Origin: Aurantibacter sp034110465
GTDB taxonomy: Bacteria; Bacteroidota; Bacteroidia; Flavobacteriales; Flavobacteriaceae
Assembly (NCBI GenBank): GCA_034110465.1
Contig: JAWUZD010000008.1
Span: forward strand, 1-64,000
Direction of reading: 5' to 3'
DNA length: 64,000 nt
Shown one piece after another: positions 16,941 to 26,026 of this stretch. Position 1 is the first letter of the stretch, and every line of letters begins with the position of its first letter. The translations under genes and the position numbers were made by a program. The notes below the pieces were generated by a model. It searched no databases. It was not told the DNA's origin and saw only the letters and a list, made by a program, of their open reading frames with translations.

Positions 16941-16961
16941 ATAAAAGATATATAAAAACAT

Positions 16962-16993
16962 AAAAAAAGCCTAGCATTTGCTAGGCTTTTTTT
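16962..16993. terminator. Bidirectional terminator
   Basis: AAAAAAAGCCTAGCA (16962-16976) with its perfect complement (16979-16993) around a 2-nt loop. The A/T ends act as T-tails in either direction, so it serves the convergent YwqK-like and beta-helix lipoprotein genes. Confidence 0.9.
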
Positions 16994-17008
16994 ATAGAAT
17001 TAAATTAC

Positions 17009-18166
17009 TTATTCAGCAGTCCAGTTTGCACCCCAAGTTGAATAGTCTGTTATAGTTCCGTTTCCTTCACCTGTGTAAAAATCTGCATCTGTAAAAATTA
17101 CACTAGTGTCGTTTTTCATTTTAGTCGTAACATCTACAAAAGTTACATCTGTAACTTGTAAATCATTACTTACAACACCATTTCCAGTATCAGTATCATC
17201 TAAATCAAAGCCTTCTGTGTAACCTGTAATATGGAAATTCGAAAAGATTCCTTGAGTACCAGCTCTTAATCTAACAGCTTCCGAAGAAACTCCAGCTCCT
17301 TGACCAACAATAGTAACATTGTTTAGTGTTGGTTTAGAAAACACACCTGATGCATTACTGAAATCTGTGTTAAAACCATCTGCCTCAATGGCTTTGTCGT
17401 CTGTAGATCTGTTTGATATGTAAACATTATTTAAAGTTCCAGAAAAACCTTCTGTCCAGTCAACAGAATCATCTTCTGCATTAATAACTGATATATAGTT
17501 GGCATTTACAGTTCCTCCAAAAAACTCAATTCCGTCATCTTTTCCTGCAAAAGCTTGAATGTAATTTACAGCTGTTCCATTACCAACACCATAAAATGAG
17601 AATCCGTTGTTTTCTGAAGATCCATCTGCAGCGCCACCAGAATACTCTATTCTTACATAATTTAGAATACCAGAATCGTCTGCTGCATTTGTTCCACCAT
17701 ATGGTAAGTTTCCAATTTCAGAAGTTGCAGTGGCTGTTCCAGTTACTGAGTTAATAGGTGCATTTCCTAATAAAATTAATCCACCCCAATCTCCAGATGA
17801 AGGAGAAGAAGCATCAGATGTAAATACAATTGGACAATCTGCTGTTCCATTTGCAATAATTTTAGCACCTTGAGCTATGGCTATATAAACATTTGCTCCA
17901 CTTGCTAAAGCTTCAATTGTCATACAAGCAGGAATTGTTAATGTTGTTCCTGAAGTCATAATTAATGCACCATTTAACTTGTAGGTTGTATTAGCATCTA
18001 ATGTTAAATCTTCTGTGTAAGTTCCAGATAGAAAAACAGTACCGTTAGTGTTTCCTCCAGTAGATCCAATAACTGTGTTGTTTATTACAATATCCGCAGT
18101 ATCGTCTGTTGAACAAGAAAATACCGAAGCTACTATAGCCAAACCTAAGATTAATTGTTTTTTCAT
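17009..18166 (-). CDS. Beta-helix surface lipoprotein paired with a TonB receptor
   Basis: A 385-residue lipoprotein. The signal ends in a lipobox-type VFSC (Cys18) followed by an Asp-rich spacer (STDDTAD). The body is a long Gly/Asn/Asp-rich right-handed beta-helix-like repeat (for example LNYVRIEYSGG, DDGIEFFGGTVNANYISVINAEDDSVDW, DKAIEADGFN). It lies 41 nt downstream of the TonB receptor gene on the same strand, an arrangement like SusC-SusD pairs, although it is not SusD-like. I infer an outer-membrane partner that captures or presents a ligand for that receptor. Given the flanking phosphate genes, a phosphorus-containing ligand is a reasonable guess. Confidence 0.7.
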   Translation of the reverse strand: MKKQLILGLAIVASVFSCSTDDTADIVINNTVIGSTGGNTNGTVFLSGTYTEDLTLDANTTYKLNGALIMTSGTTLTIPACMTIEALASGANVYIAIAQGAKIIANGTADCPIVFTSDASSPSSGDWGGLILLGNAPINSVTGTATATSEIGNLPYGGTNAADDSGILNYVRIEYSGGAADGSSENNGFSFYGVGNGTAVNYIQAFAGKDDGIEFFGGTVNANYISVINAEDDSVDWTEGFSGTLNNVYISNRSTDDKAIEADGFNTDFSNASGVFSKPTLNNVTIVGQGAGVSSEAVRLRAGTQGIFSNFHITGYTEGFDLDDTDTGNGVVSNDLQVTDVTFVDVTTKMKNDTSVIFTDADFYTGEGNGTITDYSTWGANWTAE

Positions 18167-18207
18167 TTTAATAATTTTTTAATTTTGATTATTTAGTTGT
18201 GTTTTAT

Positions 18208-21006
18208 TTAGAATTTATATTTTAATTGTAATCCAATATTTAAACCCCTTCTGTAATCTGTTACACCTTTACCATTTGCCGATGTTACTAAGATATCTCC
18301 AGCAGTAGCATCTTCTCTTACATACTGTATTTTTTGGTTTAAGATGTTTTTAGCACTAAAGTTTATTTCGAAATTTTCTTTAATTGTGTTTTTCCAAATG
18401 AAGTCTAAAGTTGGAACACTTTTTTCAACAATATTTCCAAGGTCACCAGAACCTAAAGCATCTATTCTATCAGAAAAATAAGAAAATACTAAGTTGGCAA
18501 CTGGTTTGTAGTTTTCATATTTGGTTGGAGAAAAACTAATATCAGCATTTAAGATTAATGGTGATGCACCTTGTAACTCATCTTCTGTCTTTTTAAAAGC
18601 TAAGTCAAAAGTTCCATCTATCTCACTATATAAATCTTGTTTTGTATGCATATAGGTTCCGTTAATTCCAAAAGATAATTGTGCATCATCATCTTGGTTT
18701 AGTATTAGATTCTTTCTGAATTCTGCTTCAACACCATAAACTTCAGCTTGCTCTCCTGTTCTAACATAGCGTTGAGTTCCAGTAGCATCACCAACAACAA
18801 CTAAATTAATTGGATCTTTAATTTGTTTTGTAAAAGCACCAATAGATAAGATTTCACTTTTTCCAAAAAACCACTCGTATTTTAAATCTATATTTAATAT
18901 TTTAGAAAAACCTAATACATCAGGATTACCACCAATTCTTGTAGAAACATCTTCGTAAACAAAAGGTGCAACTTCTTTAAATTCTGGAACTGAAACAGTT
19001 TGACTTGCGGAGAAACGAAGGTTTTGTTCGTCTGTTAAGCTAAACTTCACATTAAGTGTTGGCAAAATGAAAGTTTCTTTGGTAGTTTTAGAATCTTTAC
19101 CAGAGTTACCTAAGTTAATTACATTGTAATCTATATTTTGCTCAAAAGATTCTAATCTAATTCCTGGAACAAAAAGCCATTTACCCGTTGTAATTTCAGC
19201 GTCAGTATAACCAGCATAAATATTTAATTTACCTGTATAAGTGTTTTCTGGTAATCCAGGTAAGTTTGTGTTTACTAACCCAGGCAAACCATTAATTACA
19301 CTAATATCATAGCCACTTGTGTTATTATTAAAACTTATATTAGAGGTGTTGAAAAAGCTATTTACGTTAGTAACATCGGTTATTTGGTATCCACTTTCTT
19401 GAATATCATAACCGTATCTAATATTATCAAAAGAACGCGTTTTATTTCTACCGTTATAACCAAAATTTAATTTTACTTTTTCGTTTAAGGTGTAAGCTAA
19501 ATTAACTCTTCCACTATATTCATCATCTGTAATGTTTTGAAAATAACGTTGATTGTCAAAATCTACATTACTAAAAAAGGTTGGATTTGTTGTGGTATCT
19601 CCATCTAAAGCATACTGGTAATTTTCTATACTTATACGTTTTCTGTCTGGTTGATTAGAGAGTACTTTGTTGTAACCAAAACCCCAATCTAATTCTAAAT
19701 CTCCAGATTTATGATTACCTAATAGCTGATTTACAAACATTCTAGTTTGATCAAACTGAACATTCATTTGATAAAACCCTTCGTCTGTATTTAAAATAGC
19801 ATCTCTGTTCCTACCTTTTCCATCAATTCCAAAGTATCCGACTTCATCAGAAGAGCTATTATTAAATAATGATACAAATTTCAAAGTGTTTTTAGCATCA
19901 ATTTTATAAGCCACATTTGTCATTAACGTTGTAGTGGTGATATATTCAAATTCCTCAGAAGCATCGAAAGCTTTTTTCTCTACAAGAGAGAAGTCTACAT
20001 TTTTTCCAGATCGGTATTCGTAATTGTTTTCAAAAGATCCTGTGGCAAAAACACTTAGTTTAGAGCCATTATCGAATTTAAAACTCTTCCCAAAAGACAA
20101 ACCGTAATTTATGTTTATTGGAGAACTTACGTTTTCTGGATCAATACCATGAGATAAAATAACGGCATATGGATTGTGGTTATATCTTCCATAATATCCA
20201 AAATAGCCTATTCCTTCGCTTCTTACAAAGTTTTTGTTTATTGCATTAGTGTTAAATCCAGTTCCAGAGAATCCTTCTATAAAAGATTTACCAGTATGTT
20301 CTTTAGATGAAATATCTACGTTACCAGCAGAAAAATCTCCATAAAATTTAGAAGAGTAAGCTTTGCTTATTGATACGTTTTGAATGATATCCGATGAGAA
20401 TAGATTTAAATCTATATTCTTTTTACTTACATTATTAGATGGTAATGATAAACCATTCATTGTAGTGTTTAAGTATCTATCTCCTAAACCTCTAACGTAT
20501 ACATTACTAGAGCCTTCTTGTTTAGATACTCCAGAAATTTTTGCTACTGCTCCAGCAGCATCACTAACTCCTTTTCTAGATAATTCTTGAGCTCCAATTA
20601 TTTGCTTAATTTCTACTGCTTTTTTTTGTTCTGTTAAAAGTGCAGATTCTGTTTCTCTAGATATGCTTGTTTTAATTACAACCTCATCTAGATTTGCAGC
20701 ACTTGCTCCTAAAGAGATATTTAAAACAGTTTCTTTCTCAGCTTCAATTAAAATGGTTTTCACAATAATTTCGTATCCAACAAAACTAAATTCAAGATCA
20801 ATAGTTCCCGGCTCTATGTTAGTAATTATATAATTACCATCCATATCTGTAGATACACCAATAGAAGTTCCTTTAATTACAACACTGGCAAAAGATAATG
20901 GCTCATCATTATAATCTTTATCCGAAACTAGACCAGTTACAGATCCGTTTTGACTAAATGATAATCCTGAAATTAGTAAGAAAAATATAAACGTAATGTG
21001 TTTCAT
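18208..21006 (-). CDS. TonB-dependent receptor
   Basis: A 932-residue outer-membrane receptor. Signal peptide (1-18, GLSFSQ), a carboxypeptidase-regulatory-like beta-sandwich (about 22-100, GSVTGLVSDKDYNDEPLSFASV), a plug domain (about 125-240, with SNVYVRGLGDRYLNTTMNG) and a C-terminal 22-strand barrel to a terminal Phe (LQLKYKF). It imports substrates across the outer membrane with TonB-ExbBD energy. It is first of a two-gene unit with the beta-helix lipoprotein. A perfect TAACATT-N4-TAACATT repeat lies 107 bp upstream, just beyond the preceding gene's terminator. Substrate identity is inferred only from context (phosphate stress). Confidence 0.93.
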   Translation of the reverse strand: MKHITFIFFLLISGLSFSQNGSVTGLVSDKDYNDEPLSFASVVIKGTSIGVSTDMDGNYIITNIEPGTIDLEFSFVGYEIIVKTILIEAEKETVLNISLGASAANLDEVVIKTSISRETESALLTEQKKAVEIKQIIGAQELSRKGVSDAAGAVAKISGVSKQEGSSNVYVRGLGDRYLNTTMNGLSLPSNNVSKKNIDLNLFSSDIIQNVSISKAYSSKFYGDFSAGNVDISSKEHTGKSFIEGFSGTGFNTNAINKNFVRSEGIGYFGYYGRYNHNPYAVILSHGIDPENVSSPININYGLSFGKSFKFDNGSKLSVFATGSFENNYEYRSGKNVDFSLVEKKAFDASEEFEYITTTTLMTNVAYKIDAKNTLKFVSLFNNSSSDEVGYFGIDGKGRNRDAILNTDEGFYQMNVQFDQTRMFVNQLLGNHKSGDLELDWGFGYNKVLSNQPDRKRISIENYQYALDGDTTTNPTFFSNVDFDNQRYFQNITDDEYSGRVNLAYTLNEKVKLNFGYNGRNKTRSFDNIRYGYDIQESGYQITDVTNVNSFFNTSNISFNNNTSGYDISVINGLPGLVNTNLPGLPENTYTGKLNIYAGYTDAEITTGKWLFVPGIRLESFEQNIDYNVINLGNSGKDSKTTKETFILPTLNVKFSLTDEQNLRFSASQTVSVPEFKEVAPFVYEDVSTRIGGNPDVLGFSKILNIDLKYEWFFGKSEILSIGAFTKQIKDPINLVVVGDATGTQRYVRTGEQAEVYGVEAEFRKNLILNQDDDAQLSFGINGTYMHTKQDLYSEIDGTFDLAFKKTEDELQGASPLILNADISFSPTKYENYKPVANLVFSYFSDRIDALGSGDLGNIVEKSVPTLDFIWKNTIKENFEINFSAKNILNQKIQYVREDATAGDILVTSANGKGVTDYRRGLNIGLQLKYKF

Positions 21007-21112
21007 TTGTTGTTTTGTTTGTACGCTGCAAAATAACGTTGGTTATTTCAAACAAAAGTTAACAAGAGGATAAGTGTCGTTTATATTAACGTTAAGGAAA
21101 ATTATTTGAGGT

Positions 21113-21130
21113 TAACATTAAAGTAACATT
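21113..21130 (+). promoter_or_regulatory. Candidate Pho box upstream of the TonB receptor
   Basis: TAACATT-AAAG-TAACATT, a perfect 7-4-7 direct repeat. It is in the only gap (195 bp) between the T9SS protein's terminator and the receptor's start at 21006. Its orientation relative to the gene is opposite to the PiT site. Confidence 0.6.
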
Positions 21131-21138
21131 ACTGCATA

Positions 21139-21171
21139 AAAAAAGAGGAAACAATTAAGTTTCCTCTTTTT
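21139..21171 (-). terminator. Intrinsic terminator of the T9SS protein gene
   Basis: AAAAGAGGAAAC (21141-21152) pairs with GTTTCCTCTTTT (21159-21170). On the minus strand a seven-T run follows. Confidence 0.85.
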
Positions 21172-21201
21172 AAAAATTATAACTAAGTTTAGTTATACCA
21201 G

Positions 21202-22890
21202 TTAGTTTATAACGAGTTTCTTAGTTGTAGTTAGATTGTTTTGAGTAATGTTTAATAAATAAACACCGCTTTTTAAATGACTAACGTTTAAAGTATTGTT
21301 TTCCACTTTACTATTAGAAATCTGTTTTCCAAGAATATCAAAAATAGTTACATTCATTGCTTCTGCAGAACCAGATTGAATTGTAACAAATCCTGAATTT
21401 GTTGGGTTAGGATAGATTTTAAAGCTTTTAGTAGCTGTGAAATTTGTGTTAGATAAAATTGCTGGAGTTACACTTGCCCATGTAGTTCCAATTCTTAATT
21501 CGTCAATTATTAAAGAAGGTGTTTCCGTTGTAGAGTCTTGTCTAAATAAAAGTTGAGTAAAAGTGTTTCCTGTAGATCCAGATGCTTCTGTAATATCAGC
21601 TGCTGGTTCAGTAACTCCTAATGCTGGATTTACCCACGCACTAACTGTATTATTATCTATATCATAATTAAAAACAATAAAAACCGTTTCATTAAGATTA
21701 TGAGGTGTGGCTCCACTTATTTGTGTAAGTGTTCCTCCATTACTAACACCAATATTGAATGTTGTAGCAGAAACTGGAGATATCCATAATCTAGTTTCGT
21801 AGCTTCCAGCAGAATTTCTTAAGGTTGCAAAATAACCATTAACAGCTCCAGCATCTAATGCTGTAACTTGTAACATTAACGAGCTGTAAATTGTTCCAGC
21901 ACTAGTTGCTGTGTAATCTACAACAGGATCTGCTCCAGAACCATCAAATGCCATAGAACCTCCAGTACCAGATAACGTTGAGTAGGATAGGTTTGTTGCA
22001 GAAACTAAAGCTTCATCTCCAGAAAAATAATTTGTCCATGCATCTTGATCTGAAATATTATTTCCAGCTGTGTAATTAAAACTTTCAGTAAATGGTAGTG
22101 TTTGTACTTGAGAAATAGTAAAAGTAACAGAAGATGTTACCGCAGGTACAAGAGACATTCCTGTATTGTCTACTAACTCCATATCAACTGTATGAGATTC
22201 GTAAGTTAATGATGTTAGGTTTATATCTGTTACATCAAACTTATCTACATTTGGTGCACCATCTAAACTATATACTATATGTCCATCTCCAGTACCATTT
22301 GCTACATTAAAGTTTTGTACACTAAAAGCAATATCAACATTTTGAGTATATAAAATAGAGTTGTCTGTTGGAGATGTAATAGCCATACTTGGCGTTACTT
22401 GTGGAGTAATTGTAAAATTATCTATATACATTAAAGATGGTCCAACACCCCAATTAGCTGCAACATCATAAAAACGTAAACCAAAATCAACATTTGCTGT
22501 AGCAACAGCTGTGTATGTATAAGTTATAGATTGCCAGGTGTTAAGAATTGTTTCGTCAGAGAAATCATAGTAATTCCCTGCATATAAACGTGCTTGAGCT
22601 TTATTATCTGTGTGGTAAACATCTACAGAAATATCATAGACAGTTCCAGCTGTTACAGGAACAGATTGTCTAAAATCGGTACTACCTTGAGTTGCTGTTG
22701 TAACACTAACTTCCATAGAAGATGCGCCTTCACTAAATGTTGTTGTGTTTTCACTTAGAGTTGTTCCTGCTTCAAAAGTCCAGTTGTCTGGAAAAGTTGG
22801 GTCTGACCAAGTTTCAAAACCTCCATTTGTAATTTGTCCAAAAGACATTACTGAGGTAATTAGAAATAAAAATAAGTAAATTTTTTTCAT
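21202..22890 (-). CDS. T9SS type A sorting-domain secreted protein
   Basis: A secreted protein of 562 residues if started at ATG 22888-22890 (MKKIYLFLFL, a clean signal peptide ending SFGQ). An in-frame ATG 21 nt upstream (22911) would add seven residues before the signal and is less likely. Residues about 20-165 look like a carbohydrate-binding jelly-roll (NGGFETWSDPTFPDNW... YIDNFTI). A middle beta-sandwich follows, and the last 80 residues are a T9SS sorting domain (KIYPNPTNSGFVTIQS ... GVYLLNITQNN ... KKLVIN). It is exported through Sec, then T9SS, to the surface or medium. No catalytic motif was recognised. It is divergent from the PhoB-like regulator. Confidence 0.82.
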   Translation of the reverse strand: MKKIYLFLFLITSVMSFGQITNGGFETWSDPTFPDNWTFEAGTTLSENTTTFSEGASSMEVSVTTATQGSTDFRQSVPVTAGTVYDISVDVYHTDNKAQARLYAGNYYDFSDETILNTWQSITYTYTAVATANVDFGLRFYDVAANWGVGPSLMYIDNFTITPQVTPSMAITSPTDNSILYTQNVDIAFSVQNFNVANGTGDGHIVYSLDGAPNVDKFDVTDINLTSLTYESHTVDMELVDNTGMSLVPAVTSSVTFTISQVQTLPFTESFNYTAGNNISDQDAWTNYFSGDEALVSATNLSYSTLSGTGGSMAFDGSGADPVVDYTATSAGTIYSSLMLQVTALDAGAVNGYFATLRNSAGSYETRLWISPVSATTFNIGVSNGGTLTQISGATPHNLNETVFIVFNYDIDNNTVSAWVNPALGVTEPAADITEASGSTGNTFTQLLFRQDSTTETPSLIIDELRIGTTWASVTPAILSNTNFTATKSFKIYPNPTNSGFVTIQSGSAEAMNVTIFDILGKQISNSKVENNTLNVSHLKSGVYLLNITQNNLTTTKKLVIN

Positions 22891-22960
22891 AATGTTAAAT
22901 GTTAGTTTCATTACAAAAGTATTTAAAATTCATCAAGTTAAATAGTATTTAAGGATTTTA

Positions 22961-22988
22961 TAACATGACTTTACGATAAAATAACATT
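22961..22988. promoter_or_regulatory. Degenerate TAACATT repeats upstream of the T9SS protein
   Basis: TAACATG (22961-22967), TTACGAT (22971-22977) and TAACATT (22982-22988) form an imperfect series with 10- and 11-bp steps, upstream of the T9SS protein start. It is weaker than the other sites. Confidence 0.35.
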
Positions 22989-23057
22989 AATAAAGGTTGT
23001 AAAGTTGCTTAGCGAATTAATATTTTAATTTTTAGATAAACTCACGTCCATTTTATT

Positions 23058-23075
23058 AGTGTTATTAAAATGTTA
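23058..23075. promoter_or_regulatory. Candidate Pho box between the T9SS protein and the PhoB-like gene
   Basis: Plus strand AGTGTTA-TTAA-AATGTTA, i.e. TAACATT-TTAA-TAACACT on the minus strand (7/7 and 6/7). It lies 63 bp before the PhoB-like ATG and could serve autoregulation, the divergent gene, or both. Confidence 0.5.
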
Positions 23076-23138
23076 TCTGTTTAAATTTAATAAGCTTTTA
23101 GGATATAAGTTTTATATTTACAATTCAATTAGATTGTA

Positions 23139-23825
23139 ATGAACGAGAATGATATTAAAATTTTATTAGTAGATGATGAGCCAGATATTCTAGAAATTGT
23201 TGGTTTTAATTTATCTAATGAAGGTTATCAAGTTGTAAAGGCTGAAAATGGTATTGAAGCTATAAAAAAAGCAAAAAAGCATAAACCACATTTAATTATA
23301 TTAGATGTAATGATGCCCGAAATGGATGGCGTAGAAACCTGCGAAAAAATTAGAGAAATTCCGGACCTAAGTAATACAATTATTGCGTTTTTAACGGCTA
23401 GAAATGAAGATTATTCTCAAGTTGCTGGTTTTGAGGCTGGAGCGGACGATTATATTACAAAACCTATAAAACCAAAAGTTTTAGTTAGTAAAGTTAAAGC
23501 TTTACTTAGGCGTTTAAGTCAAGATGTTTCTAAATCAACAGATATAATAAAATTAGGTGGTTTAATAATTAATAGAGATGAATACAAGATTGTTTTAAAT
23601 AAAAAAGAAATAATTCTTCCTAGAAAAGAGTTTGAGCTACTAGCGCTTTTAACTTCTCAGCCAGGTAAAGTTTTTAAACGAGAAGAAATTTTAGACAAGG
23701 TTTGGGGAAGTGAAGTTGTTGTTGGCGGAAGAACTATAGATGTTCATATTAGAAAGTTAAGAGAGAAAATAGGAGATAAAAGCTTTAAAACAGTTAAAGG
23801 TGTTGGTTATAAATTTGTAGGATAG
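23139..23825 (+). CDS. PhoB/PhoP-like OmpR-family response regulator
   Basis: A 228-residue response regulator. The receiver domain (5-122) has acidic residues DDE (12-14), phospho-acceptor Asp56 (LIILDVMMP) and Lys108 (YITKPI). The C-terminal winged-helix DNA-binding domain (about 135-228) has the OmpR-type KEFELLALL and RTIDVHIRKLREK recognition region. It is 4 nt upstream of its histidine kinase. I call it PhoB-like because it adjoins a phosphate porin, a PiT transporter and a TonB receptor, and because repeats with PhoB-site geometry precede those genes. OmpR-family proteins bind direct repeats with about 10-11 bp spacing. The assignment to phosphate is inference. Confidence 0.85.
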   Translation: MNENDIKILLVDDEPDILEIVGFNLSNEGYQVVKAENGIEAIKKAKKHKPHLIILDVMMPEMDGVETCEKIREIPDLSNTIIAFLTARNEDYSQVAGFEAGADDYITKPIKPKVLVSKVKALLRRLSQDVSKSTDIIKLGGLIINRDEYKIVLNKKEIILPRKEFELLALLTSQPGKVFKREEILDKVWGSEVVVGGRTIDVHIRKLREKIGDKSFKTVKGVGYKFVG

Positions 23826-23829
23826 TAAT

Positions 23830-24864
23830 ATGCCAGTAAAAAAAACATATTCATTTGCTTTAAATACATCGTTTATAATAACAGTATTACTAACAGCTTT
23901 CTTTGTGTACTATCTTTTTCAAAACGGACAAAATTACTGGTATGGTGTCTTGTTTTTTGGAATCAGTTTTCTTAGTTGTTTTGTTATTATTCAACATAGA
24001 GTAAAAAACTTTATTTACAAACGTGTAAACAAAATTTATAAAGACTTAACCCTATTAGAGTCAATTGAGTTTAACGAAAAACGCGTTACTACAGATATGG
24101 CAACACTTACGCAAGAAATTGATAAGTACGCACGCGATAAGAAAATTGAAATAGAATCTCTAAAAGGAAGAGAGCTTTATCGTAAGGAATTTATGGGAAA
24201 TGTATCTCATGAATTAAAAACCCCATTATTTACAGTACAAGGCTATATTGAAACCTTATTAGATGGTGTTTCAAATAACAAAGAGATTACTCAAAAATAT
24301 CTAAAACGCGCTAGTGTTGGTGTAGAACGTTTAATTTATATTGTTAACGATTTAGATATGATTACTAAACTTGAAGTTGGTAGCTTAGTTTTAAATAAAG
24401 AGGTCTTTAATATTATTGAATTAGTTCAGTCTGTTTTTGATCTATTAGAATTAAAAGCCGCTAAAAGAAAAATCACTCTAACATTTGATGTAGATTACTC
24501 TAAACCAATTCTTGTAATTGCAGATAGAGAAAGAGTCCAACAAGCTTTGGTTAATTTAATTGTGAACTCTATAAAGTACGGAAGAGAAAAAGGAACAACA
24601 GAAGTAAGTGTGGAGCAATTAATTAAAAATAAGATAATTGTTCGGGTTACAGACAATGGAGAAGGTATTGAGAAAAAAAATATTCCAAGATTATTTGAAC
24701 GTTTTTACCGTGTAGATAAAAGTGGTTCAAGAAAAGATGGCGGATCTGGACTTGGACTAGCAATTGTTAAGCATATTTTAGAAGCTCACGACGAGAAAAT
24801 ATATGTAGAAAGTGAGTTTGGTGTTGGAAGTGAATTTTCTTTCACTTTAAATAAAGCAACGTAA
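23830..24864 (+). CDS. PhoR-like sensor histidine kinase
   Basis: A 344-residue membrane histidine kinase. Two N-terminal membrane helices (about 12-30 and 37-55) are separated by only a few residues, so it has essentially no periplasmic sensor. A linker follows, then HisKA with His127 (GNVSHELKTPL), and HATPase with the N box (LVNLIVNSIKYG), G1 (VTDNGEGI) and G2 (GSGLGLAIV). The lack of a periplasmic domain is typical of PhoR kinases, which sense through the phosphate transporter/PhoU rather than an external ligand. Its 3' end overlaps the convergent glycosyltransferase gene by 18 nt. Confidence 0.85.
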   Translation: MPVKKTYSFALNTSFIITVLLTAFFVYYLFQNGQNYWYGVLFFGISFLSCFVIIQHRVKNFIYKRVNKIYKDLTLLESIEFNEKRVTTDMATLTQEIDKYARDKKIEIESLKGRELYRKEFMGNVSHELKTPLFTVQGYIETLLDGVSNNKEITQKYLKRASVGVERLIYIVNDLDMITKLEVGSLVLNKEVFNIIELVQSVFDLLELKAAKRKITLTFDVDYSKPILVIADRERVQQALVNLIVNSIKYGREKGTTEVSVEQLIKNKIIVRVTDNGEGIEKKNIPRLFERFYRVDKSGSRKDGGSGLGLAIVKHILEAHDEKIYVESEFGVGSEFSFTLNKAT

Positions 24865-25905
24865 TAAATTTTCAGGTAAACCTTCTTTAAAAGGCAAATT
24901 TCTAAATCCAGAATAATTCTCAACTTTATTTAATTGCTCTATTGTAAAATCATTCTGATTACAAAAAGGCGCAATATTTTGTATTTCCATATGTTTTGCC
25001 AAATATTCTTGCTCAGACTGTCCAGGAGTTGGAATAAAAAAAGCGTTCTTTTCTAGTTTAGCTAAATCCATGATAGACGTGTAGCCGGATCTACAAATAA
25101 TCAAATCACTTACGTTTAAAGCAATTTCTAATTCTTTTGAAGTTAGAAAATTAATCGTTGTTATGTTTTTTGAACGTTCTGTTTTTTGTTGAGTTTCAAT
25201 TTTTCCTTGAATAAATAAAACAGATTTAGTTTGATTTTTTAATGCAACTAAAAGTTTTTCTTCTAGCAAAGTCCGTTGAGGTTCTGGTCCAGAAAGTAGA
25301 ACCATAATATCATATTCAGATGCTATTTTTTTTAGTTTAAAGCGACTTAACGCACCAATAAAACGAATCGGTTTTTTTACTTTTACAGATGAAGAATGAC
25401 TTAAAATGCCACTTAAGTTAGGTGATTTTTTAAAATCTGGAATCCAACATTCATTAAATTTTTTTATGAAATGATGATGAAAAAAGGTAGATAACCAAGT
25501 TGTTTTTCCACTTAAAACTTTTAATTGATGTGTTATAAAAACAGAATGTATCGTTTTGCTGTACACACCAAGTCTGTTGTCCGATATAATACCGTCAATT
25601 TTAAAATCCGTAATAATTTGCTGAGTCGCTTTATGTTCAGCTTTAATTACGTTTCTAATTTTTGGTAATTGTTTTAATAAATGTGTCTTAAAAGTTTTTC
25701 TAGATTCAGAATAAGTCACATTGTAAGAGGGTAATTCTGCATATTCTAAACTCGGAAATTCTTTTTGTAATAAAATTAACGCTTCATTATCACTTGCAAT
25801 AACCACATCAAAACCTTGTTTCAATAGAGAATTAATAATTGGAATACATCTGCATGCATGTCCAATTCCCCAATTTAGAGGCGCAACAAGAATTCTTTTT
25901 TTCAT
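24847..25905 (-). CDS. MurG-like GT-B glycosyltransferase
   Basis: A 352-residue protein of the MurG/UDP-glycosyltransferase type, with a GT-B fold. The N-terminal VAPLNWGIGHACRCIPI glycine loop resembles the MurG/MGD donor-acceptor entry. C-terminal blocks (LLSGPEPQRTLLE, SDLIICRSGYTSIMDL, FIPTPGQSEQEYLAKHME) match the nucleotide-sugar site, where SGYT-x-P-GQSEQ is characteristic. No signal peptide is visible; it is probably a peripheral inner-membrane enzyme. Substrate unknown. It ends inside the histidine kinase gene's 3' end (18-nt tail-to-tail overlap) with no terminator visible. Confidence 0.8.
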   Translation of the reverse strand: MKKRILVAPLNWGIGHACRCIPIINSLLKQGFDVVIASDNEALILLQKEFPSLEYAELPSYNVTYSESRKTFKTHLLKQLPKIRNVIKAEHKATQQIITDFKIDGIISDNRLGVYSKTIHSVFITHQLKVLSGKTTWLSTFFHHHFIKKFNECWIPDFKKSPNLSGILSHSSSVKVKKPIRFIGALSRFKLKKIASEYDIMVLLSGPEPQRTLLEEKLLVALKNQTKSVLFIQGKIETQQKTERSKNITTINFLTSKELEIALNVSDLIICRSGYTSIMDLAKLEKNAFFIPTPGQSEQEYLAKHMEIQNIAPFCNQNDFTIEQLNKVENYSGFRNLPFKEGLPENLLRCFI

Positions 25906-26026
25906 TGATTACAAATATACATTATTAAAAAAATCTATCTAATTTTAATATATTTAGTAAAAGATAGACTTCAAACAAATTAGTGTAAATAAAAATTTCT
26001 ACTTTTGGTGTCTAAAATAAATTCTT

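Noticed and set aside
22891..22904. Tandem AATGTTA-AATGTTA next to the T9SS protein start
   Set aside because: Same heptamer as the candidate Pho box but with a 7-bp period, not 11; it lies at the start codon and is probably coincidental.
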